This document shows, piece after piece, positions 33,687 to 40,826 of a stretch of DNA of 57,977 nucleotides. Below the pieces are notes generated by a model, which was not told where the DNA came from, did not search any database, and saw only the letters and a list, made by a program, of their open reading frames with translations. Position 1 is the first letter of the stretch; every line of letters begins with the position of its first letter. A program made the position numbers and the translations under genes. The DNA is from a virus. The stretch spans positions 1 to 57,977 of the IMG/VR virus record IMGVR_UViG_3300042527_000500; one strand, given 5' to 3'.

Positions 33687-33971
33687 TCATTTTGACTCAT
33701 TTACGACAAAATCAGTCATCTCATTACCATCCTCGTCCTCATACCCATAAGTAAGATTCTCAATAATATCCCTAACTTTTTCCTTATAGGCTTCTTCGTC
33801 AACAGTTTCTAGCCAACTATCTAACAGATCATACGCTATTTCTTCATGAATAGCATTTTTAAATTCTTTCGGCCAATCTTTTTTCGTAAAAATTTGTCGA
33901 AGTTCATACGGATTATATTCATCAAAAATATTATCCATCTCAGATATTAACTCCGCTTCGCCCAAGAGCAA
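33687..33971 (-). CDS. Acidic helical protein
   Basis: 94 residues; a start at ATG 33938 would give 83. Acidic C-terminus (YEDEDGNEMTDFVVNESK). Overlaps the upstream gene by 32 bases. Function unknown. Confidence 0.55.
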   Translation of the reverse strand: MLLGEAELISEMDNIFDEYNPYELRQIFTKKDWPKEFKNAIHEEIAYDLLDSWLETVDEEAYKEKVRDIIENLTYGYEDEDGNEMTDFVVNESK

Positions 33972-34215
33972 TTCTCACGCCCATCTTCTTATTATAATTT
34001 TCCTTCTTGCTACACATAGCAAGACCACGAAAATGCTGTCCATCTGGACTGTCAATAATTACCTGGGTAGAACCACCCTTACTATCTGGATCAACAGGAG
34101 CATTTTGTTGAATATATTCGTGAGCCCCTACTTGCCAAGCATGATAGCCATTATAAAGACGATTATGAAGAACCTTTACCTTATAGCCCATATTTCGCAG
34201 TTGTTGAACGGTCAT
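33940..34215 (-). CDS. Unknown protein
   Basis: 91 residues from ATG 34215 (GGAG seven bases upstream; promoter before it). TVQQLRNMGYKVKVLHNR, STQVIIDSPDGQHFRGLAMC and a basic end. Function unknown. Confidence 0.65.
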   Translation of the reverse strand: MTVQQLRNMGYKVKVLHNRLYNGYHAWQVGAHEYIQQNAPVDPDSKGGSTQVIIDSPDGQHFRGLAMCSKKENYNKKMGVRIALGRSGVNI

Positions 34216-34244
34216 TTTATCTCCAATGTTAGGGTTTTGAGTCG

Positions 34245-34272
34245 AGTATACCATAGTATCGGCAGTTGTCAA
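34245..34272 (-). promoter_or_regulatory. Promoter for gene 33940-34215
   Basis: -35 TTGACA at 34272-34267, 16-bp spacer with TGCCGATA, -10 TATACT at 34250-34245. Confidence 0.8.
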
Positions 34273-34280
34273 CAATTTCT

Positions 34281-34430
34281 TTAATCATCGGTAGCATCAT
34301 CAATATACCAAATATGACCATGTTCTTCACTGAACGCTTCCAAATCCATTTCCAGACACTCAATAATATTGTCTGCTTCTTCGCTGTCAGGATCAATGCC
34401 AGGATAATCAATTACTACATAAACTTTCAT
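34281..34430 (-). CDS. Small acidic protein
   Basis: 49 residues: MKVYVVIDYPGIDPDSEEAD, an acidic helix, then IWYIDDATDD. Small beta-alpha-beta unit. Overlaps the upstream start (ATGA). Function unknown. Confidence 0.55.
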   Translation of the reverse strand: MKVYVVIDYPGIDPDSEEADNIIECLEMDLEAFSEEHGHIWYIDDATDD

Positions 34431-34654
34431 TGAACATTATCCTCCATCCACGCTCTGCTCTCTCTAAGATAACGAATAACATAGTTAGCAGCATTACTCA
34501 CACTATCATTAAAATGATAATGAGCATCCAGCATATTCTTGATAGTCATTCTTTCATCATCATTAAGATTGGTCATATCAGCACCATCATATTCTGCGTC
34601 GATATAATCAGCAACTTCGTGAGCAAAATCCTTAAAAGAATATTCAGTATTCAT
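34427..34654 (-). CDS. Unknown helical protein
   Basis: 75 residues, acidic helices; DDERMTIKNMLDAHYHFND in the middle. Function unknown. Confidence 0.6.
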   Translation of the reverse strand: MNTEYSFKDFAHEVADYIDAEYDGADMTNLNDDERMTIKNMLDAHYHFNDSVSNAANYVIRYLRESRAWMEDNVQ

Positions 34655-34776
34655 GTAGTTACCTCAATGTGCCATTTATTTCCGTGAAGTTCAGCAACAA
34701 CGCCCATATTCAGTTTAACGAGTTCGGCCACAATAGCCGCCAACTTTTCTGTTTCGTTAAGATAAAGATAGATCAT
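34651..34776 (-). CDS. Small alpha/beta protein
   Basis: 41 residues: MIYLYLNETEKLAAIVAELV then VAELHGNKWHIEV. Coupled ATGA on both sides. Function unknown. Confidence 0.5.
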   Translation of the reverse strand: MIYLYLNETEKLAAIVAELVKLNMGVVAELHGNKWHIEVTT

Positions 34777-34949
34777 TTAACATCCTCCTTGAATGAGTTA
34801 TCAAAACTCTGAAAAAGACCATCAACATCTTCAATGCTATATGCGTAGTTAAAATGACCATTATCTTTAGCGTGTTTCATATCTTCTACAAGATTTTCCA
34901 AAGCATCAAGAATAATTTCCATATCATGCTTTTCAATGTAATAGTTCAT
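34773..34949 (-). CDS. Small helical protein
   Basis: 58 residues from ATG 34949 (GAG seven bases upstream). IEKHDMEIILDALENLVED, then YSIEDVDGLFQSFDNSF. Function unknown. Confidence 0.55.
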   Translation of the reverse strand: MNYYIEKHDMEIILDALENLVEDMKHAKDNGHFNYAYSIEDVDGLFQSFDNSFKEDVK

Positions 34950-35010
34950 ATTAACTCTCATTAACCCTTTGTATGAGTATACCATAGTTCGTTTCCTTCG
35001 TTCTGCTGCC

Positions 35011-35039
35011 AGTATACACTACTTATCGGCAGTTGTCAA
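35011..35039 (-). promoter_or_regulatory. Promoter for gene 34773-34949
   Basis: -35 TTGACA at 35039-35034, 17-bp spacer with TGCCGATAA, -10 TATACT at 35016-35011. Confidence 0.8.
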
Positions 35040-35042
35040 CTG

Positions 35043-35213
35043 CTACTTGACCCATTCATCGAATCCATAACTCATAGCATCCTCAATATTGCTCTCAGGA
35101 TGCTTCTTCATATATTTTAGAGCAAAAAGAACAACCTCTGGTACAAGACCATATTTATGGGCATCTCTAATAAAAACACTCACAATATCAAGTTCAGTAT
35201 TAATATCTCTCAT
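35043..35213 (-). CDS. Small helical protein
   Basis: 56 residues: TELDIVSVFIRDAHKYGLVP, VVLFALKYMKKHPESNIEDA, GFDEWVK. All-helical, stop TAG at 35043. Function unknown. Confidence 0.6.
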   Translation of the reverse strand: MRDINTELDIVSVFIRDAHKYGLVPEVVLFALKYMKKHPESNIEDAMSYGFDEWVK

Positions 35214-35215
35214 GC

Positions 35216-35404
35216 TTAACCAATAACCTTGTAGATAAAATCGGCTAACGCCTTTAATTCATCCTTAGATACAGGAGGACTAACAACGTGATTTTTTGTA
35301 GGAGCAAGCATTATGCTATATTCATACTTTAATCCATCAACAGCATCATAACTATTTATGAATAAGTTAAAATAATCTGCTTTAAATGAATGGGAGTTAT
35401 TCAT
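35216..35404 (-). CDS. Small protein, paralogue of 37157-37345
   Basis: 62 residues. The ending SKDELKALADFIYKVIG matches TKEEAKGLADFLYDTIG in the gene at 37157-37345, with a similar beta-rich first half. Function unknown. Confidence 0.6.
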   Translation of the reverse strand: MNNSHSFKADYFNLFINSYDAVDGLKYEYSIMLAPTKNHVVSPPVSKDELKALADFIYKVIG

Positions 35405-35574
35405 TTGAATTTAACCACAATTTTTTCTATATTATGTCTTAGTTTTAACAAGTCATCATATCTGATAAATTGTACATTTTGGTTAGTTTGAGACTTAATT
35501 TTATATGCACTCTTATCAAAAGACATATGATAAGTTTGACCATTATCAAGAGTATAAATAGTTGGCTGAATCAT
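35401..35574 (-). CDS. Small protein, paralogue of 39563-39739
   Basis: 57 residues. MIQPTIYTLDNGQTYHMSFD and DDLLKLRHNIEKIVVKFK match the gene at 39563-39739 (MIEPTIYTLDEGKTYQI and DDLLKLRENIDKITIKFK). Function unknown. Confidence 0.6.
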   Translation of the reverse strand: MIQPTIYTLDNGQTYHMSFDKSAYKIKSQTNQNVQFIRYDDLLKLRHNIEKIVVKFK

Positions 35575-35807
35575 TTCTTAGCCTTTTTCTTAGATAATCT
35601 TGTTTCAGACTTTCTTGACTGAGGGGCTTTAGGAATCTCTTTCCACATTTTATCCACCAGATTCATTTCTATAATGCGATATGGTCGCCCATCAAAGTCA
35701 GCATTTAAAAAGTGTGACTCTGCGATCTTACGAGTTTTACAAACCATTTCTACGCTCTCATAAATAGACGCAGCACCATATTCACAAACTATAGCATAAA
35801 CTTTCAT
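35571..35807 (-). CDS. Unknown protein with basic tail
   Basis: 78 residues from ATG 35807. MKVYAIVCEYGAASIYESVE start and a Lys/Ser-rich end (RLSKKKAKK). Function unknown. Confidence 0.6.
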   Translation of the reverse strand: MKVYAIVCEYGAASIYESVEMVCKTRKIAESHFLNADFDGRPYRIIEMNLVDKMWKEIPKAPQSRKSETRLSKKKAKK

Positions 35808-36028
35808 AGAAAAGCCTTTCCCCACATATATTTACCATTAAGAGTTTTTCCATATCGCTTAATAGTAAAAACTGTCAATTTAAAATCTTCTTCATAAATA
35901 CAATCATGACGCTCAAACCAATCAGCAGCATCAGCCCAGTTATTAAATATCAAACATTCTGGAAATGGGCCAAGATTCCCAAGACTAGCAATCTCAATAG
36001 GATCAAAATATAGTACAAGTTTATTCAT
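35804..36028 (-). CDS. Unknown protein
   Basis: 74 residues, alpha/beta: MNKLVLYFDPIEIASLG, NNWADAADWFERHDCIYEED. Coupled both sides. Function unknown. Confidence 0.6.
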   Translation of the reverse strand: MNKLVLYFDPIEIASLGNLGPFPECLIFNNWADAADWFERHDCIYEEDFKLTVFTIKRYGKTLNGKYMWGKAFL

Positions 36029-36246
36029 TGTTTTTCTCCATTTATCTCATAATTCCAAGTTCCATCATCATGCAAAGTAAGATTAACACGAGAATTGCTA
36101 TCATAAAGACCAAAAACAATAGTAGTATCATTAATAGGATTATCTTCCATAGAATCTTCACAATTGATAACTGTTACATCAATATCTGTTCTAAGAGGAT
36201 AACCTTTTAAAGTCTTAATTTTCTTACCAAGTTCATTTATAGTCAT
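36025..36246 (-). CDS. Unknown protein
   Basis: 73 residues from ATG 36246 (GGAG eight bases upstream). TINELGKKIKTLKGYPLRTD then strands ending NYEINGEKQ. First gene after promoter 36276-36303. Confidence 0.6.
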   Translation of the reverse strand: MTINELGKKIKTLKGYPLRTDIDVTVINCEDSMEDNPINDTTIVFGLYDSNSRVNLTLHDDGTWNYEINGEKQ

Positions 36247-36275
36247 TATTTTTCTCCAAGTAGGGGTTTTAATCA

Positions 36276-36303
36276 AGTATACAGCAGTATCGTCACTTGT
36301 CAA
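36276..36303 (-). promoter_or_regulatory. Promoter for gene 36025-36246
   Basis: -35 TTGACA at 36303-36298, 16-bp spacer with GACGATA, -10 TATACT at 36281-36276. Confidence 0.8.
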
Positions 36304-36352
36304 GGTACGTCTTTAAGAAAAGTGTATATCCTTAATATATATGGAGGTACAA

Positions 36353-36478
36353 ATGGTATATATTTTATTTGTAATATTAGCTATATTATTGGCAGATTTG
36401 ATTGCTGGTATATTTCATTGGTGGGAAGATAGGTACGGCAATGATTGTTTCATTTCTTTTTCCTATTCATCCAAATGA
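36353..36478 (+). pseudogene. N-terminal fragment of a TMEM189/CarF-type lipid desaturase gene
   Basis: Plus strand, 41 residues, with an ideal GGAGG five bases before ATG. The first about 29 residues, ILFVILAILLADLIAGIFHW and WEDRYG, match the N-terminal ADxxxGxxHWxEDxYG block of the TMEM189 (plasmanylethanolamine desaturase/CarF) family, with a first membrane helix. Then it runs into unrelated sequence and stops at TGA, overlapping the end of the opposite-strand gene at 36467. Best read as a truncated remnant, possibly after recombination. A functional short membrane peptide is less likely. Confidence 0.6.
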
Positions 36479-36781
36479 CACAACAGAATAATTACCGTCC
36501 TCATATACGCATCCATATACTTCATATACTTCATATCCAAATTCATACTTTTCACTCATATCAACAAACATTTTCATTTCGTCTAAGATACTCTTATTAG
36601 ATTGATATTTAGGGAGTGCGAGTTCTTTTTTATTGGCTATATCCTGTAAAATGTCTGAGGATACAATGGTGAGTTTTTTACCTTTGTAAATATATGACTC
36701 ATATGAACCAGATATATTCTTAAAAAGTAAAATTCCGGCCATCATTGGCAATAAAGATTTAATAAGACTTCTTCTATTCAT
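36467..36781 (-). CDS. Small protein with twin-Arg-like N-terminus
   Basis: 104 residues. MNRRSLIKSLLPMMAGILLF resembles a twin-arginine or signal-anchor leader. The mature part has tyrosine-rich FGYEVYEVYGCVYEDGNY near the end. Function unknown. Confidence 0.55.
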   Translation of the reverse strand: MNRRSLIKSLLPMMAGILLFKNISGSYESYIYKGKKLTIVSSDILQDIANKKELALPKYQSNKSILDEMKMFVDMSEKYEFGYEVYEVYGCVYEDGNYSVVSFG

Positions 36782-36981
36782 TTCTTTTCTCCAAAATCTA
36801 AAAACTCAGGATTAATAAGATCAATCATATAATCTGTGGCAGCACCTAGCATAGTTTCACTATCACATTTAACTAGAATATCATTAAGATCAAATACTAT
36901 CTTATCAACCAATTCACAAACTGATTCAAAATCATTACGATCCAGAGTCTCTAGTTCTTTTTTGATATTCACTCCATTCAT
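36778..36981 (-). CDS. Unknown small protein
   Basis: 67 residues, helical; ends FGEKK with the codons forming the SD of the next gene (see findings). Function unknown. Confidence 0.6.
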   Translation of the reverse strand: MNGVNIKKELETLDRNDFESVCELVDKIVFDLNDILVKCDSETMLGAATDYMIDLINPEFLDFGEKK

Positions 36982-37160
36982 TTCTTTTCCCCATTAGGAT
37001 CAAATCCTGTTAGTTGATAATAAAATTGCATTAATCGTTCAATTCTTAGACGAACTGTATCATAATGCTCCTGTTCTTCTACACAGTCAATAGTATCTAG
37101 ATAATCTTGCACACATGAAATAGCAATGCCAATATCTTCAGCAAGAGTTGGTTTAGTCAC
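36978..37160 (-). CDS. Unknown small protein
   Basis: 60 residues, helical (IAISCVQDYLDTIDCVEEQE); ends NGEKK on the same SD cassette. Function unknown. Confidence 0.6.
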   Translation of the reverse strand: MTKPTLAEDIGIAISCVQDYLDTIDCVEEQEHYDTVRLRIERLMQFYYQLTGFDPNGEKK

Positions 37161-37345
37161 TTCTTTTCCCCAATAGTATCATAAAGAAAATCGGCTAATC
37201 CCTTGGCTTCCTCTTTAGTCAACTTCATTTTCATCCATTCCCAAGATATAACATTATTAATAGTAAGATCAATAAGACCCCCATTATGCTCAACATTAAA
37301 GTTAAAAACATCAGCCTTATAACAATCTTTAGTAACAATACTCAT
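37157..37345 (-). CDS. Small protein, paralogue of 35216-35404
   Basis: 62 residues. CYKADVFNFNVEHNGGLIDL then LTKEEAKGLADFLYDTIG, ending GEKK. Same family as the gene at 35216-35404. Function unknown. Confidence 0.6.
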   Translation of the reverse strand: MSIVTKDCYKADVFNFNVEHNGGLIDLTINNVISWEWMKMKLTKEEAKGLADFLYDTIGEKK

Positions 37346-37348
37346 TGA

Positions 37349-37558
37349 TTATTCTCCATCTTGAGGAACTATCTTGTAATCATCAACCACACACTGTTGC
37401 AAAAGATTAACAGAGGTTTCCAATAAGAAATTAGTTGTTTTCAAATCATCAGCAAGAGTATGTTCTATATTACCACCATTAAGAAGTCCTAACATAAAAA
37501 GTCTTTCTTCATAGTCAAGCAAGAACTCTTGAACATTTTTTCTGAGTTTATCGTTCAT
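37349..37558 (-). CDS. Small helical protein, related to 39403-39546
   Basis: 69 residues. MNDKLRKNVQEFLLDYEERL then TTNFLLETSVNLLQQCV resembles MTNELKDRIKNFIVSWDN and LFLETAISLLEE of the gene at 39403-39546. Function unknown. Confidence 0.55.
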   Translation of the reverse strand: MNDKLRKNVQEFLLDYEERLFMLGLLNGGNIEHTLADDLKTTNFLLETSVNLLQQCVVDDYKIVPQDGE

Positions 37559-37664
37559 TCTTCATTATCTCCAAAATATTTATATACAATTCAGTGGTTA
37601 ATATATCAATATCTCCAAGAGGAATTTTAGTTACAGTTTTAACCATGCGATAGTTCCAAGACAT
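37548..37664 (-). CDS. Small chimeric-looking protein (MSWNYR type)
   Basis: 38 residues. The start MSWNYRMVKTVTKIPLGD is a common phage small-protein start; the end IDILTTELYINILEI is shared with the gene at 38204-38416 (VDILTTELYINILEI), including the DNA. It looks like a recombinant of two small genes. Confidence 0.5.
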   Translation of the reverse strand: MSWNYRMVKTVTKIPLGDIDILTTELYINILEIMKNER

Positions 37665-37694
37665 AATTTAATTCTCCAAAGACAACCTTTTGGT

Positions 37695-38204
37695 TTAGAC
37701 TTTTAGACCCATTTGTTTCATTTGAAGTAATGCTTCAGCATTACCTATAGCATCATTTACCGGATTGTGGTCGTGAATAGTTTTTCTAAGATGTTTCCAA
37801 GATGATCTCATATCCAATTTCATACCACAAAATAAGTCGCCTATTCTTCTGCCAGAATATCCAAAAGGATTTTCTCCAATAAAATAATGAAAATAATAGT
37901 TTATCCACTGCCAATCATAACACGGATTATCGCTTATAAAGATAGGCTTACCCTTACTGTTTTCTTTTATCCAATAACTAAACTTTACCATTACATCATA
38001 TGGATTATCAAAATTTTCATGTTGTTCTCTAGTAAATCCACTTATTTTTAATGTGTCTGGTTGATAGTTTTTAGAAATAGGCTTTGTTTGTCCATAAAAT
38101 GTTTCGTTTAGATTTTCGTCAAAAATTACCGCACCAAAACAAATCATACTATATTCACAGGGAATAGGCCCATCGCTTTCAACATCAACAACAATAAGAG
38201 ACAT
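37695..38204 (-). CDS. DEDDh 3-prime to 5-prime exonuclease
   Basis: 169 residues. VVDVESDGP (about 5-13, DxE), FISDNPCYDWQWI (about 88-100, middle Asp) and HDHNPVNDAIGNAEAL (about 143-158, HxxxxxD) are Exo I, II and III of the DnaQ/RNase T superfamily. A nuclease for DNA repair, proofreading or RNA trimming; no polymerase is in this window. Confidence 0.85.
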   Translation of the reverse strand: MSLIVVDVESDGPIPCEYSMICFGAVIFDENLNETFYGQTKPISKNYQPDTLKISGFTREQHENFDNPYDVMVKFSYWIKENSKGKPIFISDNPCYDWQWINYYFHYFIGENPFGYSGRRIGDLFCGMKLDMRSSWKHLRKTIHDHNPVNDAIGNAEALLQMKQMGLKV

Positions 38205-38416
38205 TACTCTATCTCCAAAATATTGATATACAATTCTGTAGTTAATATATCAACATCCTGAATCTCATCTTCTGATAAAATATTATCCATATTACTAGCA
38301 TACTCACTAATATCACCACAATGAGATGGCGAATTAATATCGTTGCTCTGTTTCCAGAACCTGAGTTGTTGCTCAAGAAATTCTATCACTTTGATTTGTT
38401 TATCTGAAGGTTTCAT
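38204..38416 (-). CDS. Unknown small protein
   Basis: 70 residues. Helical, shares its last about 15 residues with the gene at 37548. SDKQIKVIEFLEQQLRFWKQ start. Function unknown. Confidence 0.55.
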   Translation of the reverse strand: MKPSDKQIKVIEFLEQQLRFWKQSNDINSPSHCGDISEYASNMDNILSEDEIQDVDILTTELYINILEIE

Positions 38417-38613
38417 TCTTCATTCTCTCTATACAAAGGATAGTCTTGTTCATTCTTTAGTAGTTTTTCGGCCAATCCCAATATCTCCCTCTCACTCCAA
38501 CCACTAAAATATCCCCTCATATAAATTTGGGTCAATTCATTACGAGGAGTATTCTCATAATATTTCTGCACAGATTCTATCCAAGTTTTGGTGGCTTGTT
38601 GTAGACGATTCAT
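38413..38613 (-). CDS. Unknown small protein
   Basis: 66 residues; TQIYMRGYFSGWSEREILGL in the middle. Coupled to both neighbours. Function unknown. Confidence 0.6.
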   Translation of the reverse strand: MNRLQQATKTWIESVQKYYENTPRNELTQIYMRGYFSGWSEREILGLAEKLLKNEQDYPLYRENEE

Positions 38614-38708
38614 TTGTTATACTCAACTATCCTATCTATAAATTTTAGACATTGCATAAATGCAATAAAATAAAGAAGATAATATTCCCAACGAGGTATA
38701 GTTATCAT
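38610..38708 (-). CDS. Very small membrane peptide
   Basis: 32 residues; YYLLYFIAFMQCLKFI is hydrophobic. Overlaps neighbours by a few bases. Function unknown. Confidence 0.4.
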   Translation of the reverse strand: MITIPRWEYYLLYFIAFMQCLKFIDRIVEYNK

Positions 38709-38830
38709 TAGTTATTCTCCAAATATTCACAAATCATACTACTCAAACCTATTGGCACAATTACTACAAAAAACAAAAATCCCAAAATCAATAGTGAGTA
38801 TACTATAATATCCTCTTTAGTTAGTTTCAT
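38708..38830 (-). CDS. Very small membrane protein
   Basis: 40 residues; one membrane segment (VYSLLILGFLFFVVIVPIG) after a charged start. C-terminal LENN is encoded by the SD of the next gene. Function unknown. Confidence 0.5.
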   Translation of the reverse strand: MKLTKEDIIVYSLLILGFLFFVVIVPIGLSSMICEYLENN

Positions 38831-39042
38831 TTCTTTTCCTCAAAGACTTTCATAAAATTTTCTTTCTGTTCTTTAGTGGGTCTTAAAATCACAGGGTTGT
38901 CTTTAGGATTCGCCCACAATGGAATAATATGTCCATCAGAACAGTTATTTCGATGAGCAACTGCTTGATGATATGATACAAAAACAGAATAAGAATCTGG
39001 TTGCATAACGGCCCATGCCATAGGCTCTCGTTCAATCATCAT
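38827..39042 (-). CDS. Unknown phage-type protein
   Basis: 71 residues from ATG 39042 (GGGAAAAG upstream). EPMAWAVMQPDSYSVFVSYH, DGHIIPLWANPKD. The MAWAVM.PDS......A......IIPLWA layout recurs in small phage proteins. Ends EEKK. Confidence 0.6.
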   Translation of the reverse strand: MMIEREPMAWAVMQPDSYSVFVSYHQAVAHRNNCSDGHIIPLWANPKDNPVILRPTKEQKENFMKVFEEKK

Positions 39043-39202
39043 TTCTTTTCCCTGCAAAAAAAGTTTCGTTCCATACAAATCCTAACAAAAATCCAACAGA
39101 TAGCATATTAATCAAAGGATCGCTCCAAACTAAAAGAGAACATATAAAAATAGCAGTGCTAAAATAGACTATTACTACTTTATGTATTATAGTCCAATCC
39201 AT
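39032..39202 (-). CDS. Two-span membrane protein
   Basis: 56 residues; two hydrophobic stretches, VVIVYFSTAIFICSLLVW and MLSVGFLLGFVW. The last codons GKRNDD contain the next gene's SD. Function unknown. Confidence 0.55.
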   Translation of the reverse strand: MDWTIIHKVVIVYFSTAIFICSLLVWSDPLINMLSVGFLLGFVWNETFFAGKRNDD

Positions 39203-39204
39203 AA

Positions 39205-39399
39205 TTACTTATTCTCCAAATCAGTTGGTCGATAACAACCGCCATATACTAGCATTGTTTTATCAGCACATTGTTCCCATAACACTTCTCGTTCTTTTAG
39301 TCTACGAATCTCTGCAATTAATTGTCCAACAACTTCATCACCAGGAGGAGGAAGCAAATGTCTACAAATATCCATGCGACCTATTTCATCTTGTTCCAT
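39205..39399 (-). CDS. Unknown phage-type protein
   Basis: 64 residues. DICRHLLPPPGDEVVGQLIA then a coiled-coil (EIRRLKEREVLWEQCADK) and a short end. Function unknown. Confidence 0.55.
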   Translation of the reverse strand: MEQDEIGRMDICRHLLPPPGDEVVGQLIAEIRRLKEREVLWEQCADKTMLVYGGCYRPTDLENK

Positions 39400-39402
39400 T
39401 AG

Positions 39403-39546
39403 TTATTCTCCAATAGTTTCTTCTAACAGACTAATAGCCGTTTCTAAAAACAAATCATAATCGGCCAATCCCATAGTCTCATCATCAATAGTATTATCCC
39501 AACTAACAATAAAGTTCTTGATTCTATCCTTGAGTTCGTTAGTCAT
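39403..39546 (-). CDS. Small helical protein, related to 37349-37558
   Basis: 47 residues from ATG 39546 (GGAG eight bases upstream). TNELKDRIKNFIVSWDN, LFLETAISLLEE. Function unknown. Confidence 0.55.
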   Translation of the reverse strand: MTNELKDRIKNFIVSWDNTIDDETMGLADYDLFLETAISLLEETIGE

Positions 39547-39562
39547 TATTTTTCTCCAAATT

Positions 39563-39739
39563 TTACTTTTTAAACTTAATAGTAATCTTATCAATATTCT
39601 CTCTTAGTTTCAATAGATCATCCATAGTCAAAAACTTGATCCTTTTAATAGTTTGGAACTTCACATGATCTTTTGTTCGTTCAAAATCTATTTGATAAGT
39701 TTTCCCCTCATCAAGAGTATAAATGGTAGGTTCGATCAT
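39563..39739 (-). CDS. Small protein, paralogue of 35401-35574
   Basis: 58 residues from ATG 39739. MIEPTIYTLDEGKTYQIDF start as in the paralogue. First gene after promoter 39777-39805. Confidence 0.6.
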   Translation of the reverse strand: MIEPTIYTLDEGKTYQIDFERTKDHVKFQTIKRIKFLTMDDLLKLRENIDKITIKFKK

Positions 39740-39776
39740 TTTGTGGGTTTCATACAGATTTTGTGGGTTTTGGTGT

Positions 39777-39805
39777 ATTCTACCATAGAACTTATCGGTA
39801 GTCAA
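39777..39805 (-). promoter_or_regulatory. Promoter for gene 39563-39739 and the small-gene array
   Basis: -35 TTGACT at 39805-39800, 17-bp spacer with ACCGATAA, -10 TAGAAT at 39782-39777. Confidence 0.75.
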
Positions 39806-39816
39806 GAGGCACTAAC

Positions 39817-40437
39817 ATGAGAAAATGTTTAGATTGTGACAAAGAATTAGTTGATGCTAAAGGGCCAAAAAAACGTTGTGATATTTGTAATAAAGAACAC
39901 AGAAAACTATATTTAAGAGCAAGAGAAAATAACCCAAAAAGAAAACAACAAAATATAGGGCGTCAAAAAAGATTTTATTACAATAATAAAGATAAACGTA
40001 AAGAATATAGTAAAAAATATAGAAATGGTAAAAATAGAGATAATTATTTAAAGAAAAAAAGAGAAAGAAATAAAAAATATAATCAAAATAATTTGCAGTA
40101 TAAATTATGCAACGCATTAAGAACTAGGTTATATATTTCTCTTAAAAAACAAGGATTAAAGAAAAATGATTCAACTATGGAGTTAGTCGGATGTTCCAAA
40201 ATACAGTTAATAGAATATTTAGAGTCTCAATTTAAGGATGGAATGTGTTGGCAAAATTGGTCATTAAATGGTTGGCATATTGACCATATTCGCCCTGTAT
40301 CTTCATTTGATTTATCTGATCCTGCTCAAGTTAAAGAATGTTTCCATTTCTCTAATTTGCAACCATTATGGGCTATAGAAAATCTGAAAAAATCAGATTC
40401 GTGGGATGAAGGCCCGCAGGATGATATATTATTTTGA
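39817..40437 (+). CDS. HNH endonuclease with N-terminal zinc finger (plus strand)
   Basis: 206 residues, one of very few plus-strand genes. N-terminal CLDCDKEL...CDICNKEH zinc site, a very basic linker (about 40-95), CNALRTRLYISLKK, then GWHIDHIRPVSSFDLSDPAQ and FSNLQPLWAIENLKKSD as the HNH core (DH, N, and final K..D). Very AT-rich and divergently oriented, which fits an inserted free-standing homing endonuclease. GAGG is eight bases before the start. Confidence 0.85.
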   Translation: MRKCLDCDKELVDAKGPKKRCDICNKEHRKLYLRARENNPKRKQQNIGRQKRFYYNNKDKRKEYSKKYRNGKNRDNYLKKKRERNKKYNQNNLQYKLCNALRTRLYISLKKQGLKKNDSTMELVGCSKIQLIEYLESQFKDGMCWQNWSLNGWHIDHIRPVSSFDLSDPAQVKECFHFSNLQPLWAIENLKKSDSWDEGPQDDILF

Positions 40438-40456
40438 TTTGTTGCCCATTACATCC

Positions 40457-40633
40457 CTATTTACCATAATTAAAGAATTGATTATTAGAAACAAGAGGCT
40501 TAACACTCCTAAGACGAGAATGAATAATGGTCAAATTTCGTGCTTCTGGAGTGATTTTTTCGTGAAGATAGTCACCAACTACCCTTTTAAGGAGGGCGAT
40601 TTCTTTATCGGTCAGAAGAACATTCCTATACAT
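40457..40633 (-). CDS. Small helical protein
   Basis: 58 residues. MYRNVLLTDKEIALLKRVVG and DYLHEKITPEARNLTIIHSR. Stop TAG at 40457, 20 bases from the HNH stop (convergent). Weak SD. Own promoter at 40689-40717. Function unknown. Confidence 0.6.
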   Translation of the reverse strand: MYRNVLLTDKEIALLKRVVGDYLHEKITPEARNLTIIHSRLRSVKPLVSNNQFFNYGK

Positions 40634-40688
40634 AAATCTTCATTTTCCCCGTTAAATATTAAGAAAACTACCACTACTACACTGATCC

Positions 40689-40717
40689 AGTATACCAGAG
40701 AAAACACTGGTTGTCAA
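40689..40717 (-). promoter_or_regulatory. Promoter for gene 40457-40633
   Basis: -35 TTGACA at 40717-40712, 17-bp spacer without CCGATA, -10 TATACT at 40694-40689. A CCGATA lies just upstream of the -35 instead. Confidence 0.75.
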
Positions 40718-40826
40718 TACCCTTTATCGGCCATTTCCTATACTGGCCTTTAACCATTTTCCACCACGGCATAAGATAATAAGTGGAAATTAATTACTTT
40801 AACAGCAAACTGTGTGCTATTAGAGA

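Noticed and set aside
34200-40000. CRISPR array or phage satellite in the short-gene region
   Set aside because: No regular short repeats with spacers, no integrase or attachment-site repeats were seen.
40406-40753. 115-codon plus-strand frame after the HNH gene
   Set aside because: It overlaps the HNH end and is antisense to gene 40457-40633, which has a promoter; no SD.
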